Positions 59,974 through 64,000 of a stretch of DNA of 64,000 nucleotides are shown here, one piece after another. Position 1 is the first letter of the stretch; every line of letters starts with the position of its first letter. The stretch comes from Phycisphaerae bacterium. GTDB lineage: Bacteria; Planctomycetota; Phycisphaerae; Phycisphaerales; Phycisphaeraceae. The stretch is taken from assembly GCA_030425705.1 (NCBI GenBank), contig JAUHZU010000006.1, forward strand, positions 124,001 to 188,000. The letters are read 5' to 3'. The notes under the pieces are model-generated. The model searched no databases and had not been told where the DNA came from. It was given only the letters and a program-made list of their open reading frames with translations. The position numbers and the translations under genes are program-made.

Positions 59974-61215
59974 TCACGGGGCGGTCGTTAGGACCCGGTC
60001 AACGCTGTTGCGGGCACGCTGGGCCTGGTCCATCTGCTCGCCGGTCGGGCTCGTGCCGGTCTGCATCATGGACACGAAGCAGTCGAAGAGGTAGCGGGCG
60101 TCGTGCGGGCCCGGGCTGGCCTCGGGGTGGTACTGCACGGCGAACACCGGCAGGCCCGCGTGCCGGAAGCCCTCGAGCGTCTGGTCGTTCAGGTTGAGGT
60201 GCGTCGGCTCGCCGCCGGCCTGCTTCAACGATTCGGTCTCGACCGCGAAGCCGTGGTTCTGGCTGGTGATCTCGACCTTACCCGTGCCGAGGTTCTGGAC
60301 CGGCTGGTTCCCGCCGCGGTGCCCGAACTTGAGCTTGTAGGTCTCGGCCCCCAGCGCGAGAGAGAGGAGCTGGTGCCCCAGACAGATGCCGAAGGTCGGC
60401 TGCTCGCCCATGACGTGCTTCAGCATCGCGACCGTCTCGCCGACCGCCGCGGGGTCGCCCGGGCCGTTGGACACAAACAGCCCGTCGGGCTTGTGCTCGC
60501 GGACCTGCTCGGCCGAGGCGTCCCAGGGCAGGACCGTCACGTCGCAGCCTGAGTCCACCAGGTTCCGCAGGATGTTCAGCTTCGCGCCACAGTCGATCGC
60601 CACCACTTTGTATCGCTTGCCCGAGGTGGGGATCGCCCCTTGCAGCGGGGCCCAGCCGCCCAGGTCTTCGTCCCAAGCGATCGGCTCGGATCGGCTGACT
60701 TCTTTCACGAGGTTCCGCCCGACCAGGCCCGCCGAGTCTCGCGCCATCTGCACGAGTCGCACGTCGGTCTGGCCGGGGTCGGTGCAGAGCACGCCGTCCA
60801 TCGCGCCGTCGACACGGAGCTTGCGGGTGAGGGCGCGGGTGTCGATCTCGGCGATGCCGGTCAGCCCCTGATCAGCCAGCCAGCGTTCGAGCTTGGCGGT
60901 GCTCCGGTAGTTGCTCTCGCGGTTCGCCAACTCGCGGACGACAAAGCCCGAGCAGTGGGCGCGGGTGGATTCGAGGTCGCCATCGGACGTGCCGTAGTTC
61001 CCGATGAGCGGGGTGGTCATGGTGACGATCTGGCCGGCGTAGGACGGGTCGGTGAGGATCTCCTGGTAGCCGGACATGGAGGTGTTAAAGCAGACCTCGC
61101 CGACGACGCAGCGGGGCGTGGTCAGCCCGAAGGCGGTGCCGGTGAAGACGCTGCCGTCGGCTAGCGCGAGGCGGCAGACGGTGCGGGCGGGAGCGGTATC
61201 GTGGGGGCTCGGCAT
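59974..61215 (-). CDS. carA: Carbamoyl-phosphate synthase small subunit
   Basis: CarA is the glutaminase subunit that supplies ammonia for carbamoyl phosphate in arginine and pyrimidine synthesis. The 413-residue protein has the N-terminal CPSase_sm domain (NTSMSGYQEILTDPSYAGQI) and a class I amidotransferase domain. FVSNGPGDPAAVGE, the nucleophile motif FGICLGHQLLSLALG (Cys) and FAVQYHPEASPGPHDARYLF with His/Glu complete it. The large subunit carB is not adjacent. Confidence 0.97.
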   Translation of the reverse strand: MPSPHDTAPARTVCRLALADGSVFTGTAFGLTTPRCVVGEVCFNTSMSGYQEILTDPSYAGQIVTMTTPLIGNYGTSDGDLESTRAHCSGFVVRELANRESNYRSTAKLERWLADQGLTGIAEIDTRALTRKLRVDGAMDGVLCTDPGQTDVRLVQMARDSAGLVGRNLVKEVSRSEPIAWDEDLGGWAPLQGAIPTSGKRYKVVAIDCGAKLNILRNLVDSGCDVTVLPWDASAEQVREHKPDGLFVSNGPGDPAAVGETVAMLKHVMGEQPTFGICLGHQLLSLALGAETYKLKFGHRGGNQPVQNLGTGKVEITSQNHGFAVETESLKQAGGEPTHLNLNDQTLEGFRHAGLPVFAVQYHPEASPGPHDARYLFDCFVSMMQTGTSPTGEQMDQAQRARNSVDRVLTTAP

Positions 61216-61306
61216 GGCCGGGGATTCTAGCAGGGGCGTGGGGGAGTGGTTGGTGGCTAATGGTTAGTGACTAGGGTGACGAAGTCGGTTGTTACGAGCG
61301 ACTGGC

Positions 61307-62056
61307 TCAAGGCGACTTCTCCCACACGCCCATCTCGATGAGTTGCTGCTCCGCCTGCTCCGCCCAGCCCTTGTTCGCCAGCGGGCTCGCGGGGCTGGGG
61401 TGCAGCACCCGGCCGAACCGGCAGCCCATGCCGTCCAGCACACGCTTCGCCTGCTTCTCCGCGAAGGCACCCACGCCGACCACCCACTCCGGCGACAGGG
61501 CCGCAACCACCGCTCGCAGGTGCGCGTCACACGCCCGCTCGAGCGGCTCACGCTCCGCGGCCGGCAGCTTGTCCGGTGTTCGGTTCTTGCCGCTCTCCTC
61601 CATGAACACCAACGGGCAGTAGTTGAGGATGAAGCCCCCGGCCCCGTCGTTGAAGAACCGGTCGGCCTCCGGGTAGCGCTGCGCCAGCAGGCCCCACAGC
61701 CGCCGGCCGGACACCTCGGACCGCGTGCACGCCAGCCCCTCGATCGGCCGCTTGGGGTGCTCATCCCGTGGCTTGCCGAACGGCGCATCCAGCTTGAGGT
61801 AGTCCCGCACCGCCGCGACCTCGCCGAACGGTGCACCGGTCTGCGCCATGCCCCACGGCCCGGGGTTCATCCCGAGGAAGACGACACGCTTGGTCGAGTC
61901 GCCGTACCGCCGGACATACTGCTCGTGCATCGCATAGGCGTAGTCGTAGGGGTTATAGACATGCGTGACCGGCTCGGCGAAGCGGAGTTTGTCGAGCGTC
62001 TTGTTCAGCGCCTTCGCGGCGGCGAGGATCGTGTTGGCGGTTGAGGTGGTAGGCAT
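61307..62056 (-). CDS. SMUG1-type uracil-DNA glycosylase (family 3)
   Basis: The 249-residue protein has LGMNPGPWGMAQTGAPFGEV (motif 1 of SMUG1) and VLHPSPASPLANKGWAEQ (motif 3), with NPYDYAYAMHEQYVRRYG at the N-terminus. These are hallmarks of family 3 single-strand-selective uracil glycosylases, which are common in animals and found in some bacteria. It should remove uracil and oxidised pyrimidines. The start ATG at MPTTSTAN or the one 4 residues upstream (MLCP) are both possible. Confidence 0.95.
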   Translation of the reverse strand: MPTTSTANTILAAAKALNKTLDKLRFAEPVTHVYNPYDYAYAMHEQYVRRYGDSTKRVVFLGMNPGPWGMAQTGAPFGEVAAVRDYLKLDAPFGKPRDEHPKRPIEGLACTRSEVSGRRLWGLLAQRYPEADRFFNDGAGGFILNYCPLVFMEESGKNRTPDKLPAAEREPLERACDAHLRAVVAALSPEWVVGVGAFAEKQAKRVLDGMGCRFGRVLHPSPASPLANKGWAEQAEQQLIEMGVWEKSP

Positions 62057-62092
62057 GGGGCAAAGCATACCGAGGTGTGGATATCACGAAAG

Positions 62093-62125
62093 AAGCCCAC
62101 GCTCGGCGAGCGTGGGCTTCGGGGT
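62093..62125. terminator. bidirectional terminator between SMUG1 gene and gapA
   Basis: A perfect 12-bp stem (AAGCCCACGCTC / GAGCGTGGGCTT) with a 3-nt loop lies 28 bp after the gapA stop. On the minus strand it is followed by CTTTCG. It terminates gapA before the SMUG1 gene. Confidence 0.82.
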
Positions 62126-62147
62126 TTTCGCATTGTGGGTAGGGGCG

Positions 62148-63260
<1,113 letters not shown>

Positions 63261-63326
63261 TCAAACCTGTGGAAGGATCGGCGTGTGTCGGCGATGGCGG
63301 CGGCGCGGACGGGCTACACTGGCCGG

Positions 63327-64000
63327 ATGCCACGGCTGTTTGATGAACCCAGGCCCCCCCGGCGGACGCCGGCCGACCCGCCCGAACGCCATGGCGACGA
63401 CGCGATCCCGGTCGCGGACCTGGTCGGCCGGATCAAGCAGACACTCAACCAGCAGATGCCCGGCAAGCTGCGTGTCGCGGGCGAGGTCTCCAACCTCTCG
63501 GACCGCAACCACTGGTTCTTCTCGCTCAAGGACGAGCAGGCGGCGATCCGGTGCGTGATGTTCGCGTCGGCGGCGCGGCAGGTCCGCTTCCCCGTGCGGG
63601 ACGGGCTGGCGGTGGTGGCGACGGGCCGAGTGGACGTGTTCCCCGCGCAGGGGCAGGTGCAGTTCTACGTCGACCGGCTGGAGCCCGTGGGGCAGGGCGC
63701 GTTGGAGCAGCGGCTGCGGGAGATGATCGATGAGCTGCGGGCGCTGGGTTACTTCGATGCCGAGCACAAACGGCCGCTGCCCGCGATCCCGCGTCGGATC
63801 GCGGTGGTGACCTCGCGGAGTGCGGCGGCGCTGCAGGACGTGATCGACACCGCCCGCCGCCGTTGGGCCGGGTGCGAGCTGGTTCTGTGTGATGTGCGGG
63901 TGCAGGGCGATGCCGCCGCGCCGCAGATCGCTGCAATGATCGACCGGTTGTCCCGGGACCACGAAGCACTCGGGATCGACGCGGTCCTCCTGACGCGGGG
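63327..64000 (+). CDS. xseA: Exodeoxyribonuclease VII large subunit (N-terminal part, cut by window edge)
   Basis: XseA is the large subunit of the nuclease that degrades single-stranded DNA. The visible part of about 224 residues includes VADLVGRIKQTLNQQMPGKL, the OB-fold with VAGEVSNLSDRNHWFFSLKD and IRCVMFASAARQVRF, and the start of the nuclease domain (PRRIAVVTSRSAAALQDVID). The start ATG gives MPRLFDEPRPP and is followed by a Pro/Arg-rich leader. It is divergent from gapA across 159 bp, with no clear promoter. Confidence 0.94.
   Translation, partial: MPRLFDEPRPPRRTPADPPERHGDDAIPVADLVGRIKQTLNQQMPGKLRVAGEVSNLSDRNHWFFSLKDEQAAIRCVMFASAARQVRFPVRDGLAVVATGRVDVFPAQGQVQFYVDRLEPVGQGALEQRLREMIDELRALGYFDAEHKRPLPAIPRRIAVVTSRSAAALQDVIDTARRRWAGCELVLCDVRVQGDAAAPQIAAMIDRLSRDHEALGIDAVLLTR

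Overview
The window is a GC-rich, gene-dense bacterial chromosome segment with about 65 protein-coding genes on both strands, one tRNA and the RNase P RNA. Several features point to a planctomycete, most likely class Phycisphaerae. These are the small basic protein of the Planctomycetes/Verrucomicrobia/Chlamydiae group, a PEP-CTERM protein, two membrane proteins with an N-terminal CxxCxYNLxxL...CPECG zinc ribbon, a Ser/Thr kinase joined to an F5/8C-like domain, a flagellum (FliD, FliS) and the futalosine menaquinone enzyme MqnE. The taxonomic call is inference; no 16S gene is present.

Layout. 1-7 kb: recQ 3' part missing, a PTS EIIA-like protein, then a leftward cluster tRNA-Gln / GlmU-like uridylyltransferase / prs / rplY / pth. 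7-18 kb: rnpB with a greatly extended P12 helix, a HEAT-repeat exported protein, a GH10-fold protein without catalytic glutamates, a ComEA-like protein, a family 4 uracil-DNA glycosylase without Fe-S cysteines, a membrane Ser/Thr kinase, an exported coiled-coil/retropepsin-like protein and two consecutive trypsin-fold exported proteins. 18-24 kb: an oversized fliD and fliS, trpS, a small lipoprotein and trpF. 24-33 kb: UvrD/PcrA helicase, Lon-N-like protein, cysE preceded by a non-coding region with a strong rod-like fold, a zinc-ribbon membrane protein, an aldo/keto reductase overlapping an FAD oxidoreductase, and a LysM protein.

32-44 kb: an RsbV/RsbW-type partner-switching pair leading into ybeY and a CBS/CorC membrane protein, cysS, an MshEN-domain protein, pgsA, a 104-bp REP-like palindrome, an HI0933/BaiN flavoprotein with an abnormal start, ribosomal protein S1, 3-methyladenine glycosylase, a ResB-like membrane protein and crcB. 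44-54 kb: 2-oxoacid:ferredoxin oxidoreductase genes with a small DUF2164 gene between them, an SDR, a site-2 protease, mqnE, acpS, the small basic protein and an aminotransferase. 54-64 kb: birA-nadC (4-bp overlap), an ASCH protein, speA, the PEP-CTERM protein, carA, a SMUG1-type uracil glycosylase, gapA and the 5' part of xseA.

Most genes are housekeeping. I see no CRISPR array, transposase, prophage or classic defence island. The most unusual items are (1) the 212-nt foldable non-coding element upstream of cysE, (2) a trypsin-fold pseudoprotease with a PDZ domain inserted inside the protease domain, beside an intact PDZ protease, (3) a family 4 UDG without any cysteine, (4) a GH10-fold pseudoenzyme, and (5) rnpB whose P12 arm is an iterated G-rich/C-rich helix resembling the repetitive text in nearby intergenic gaps.
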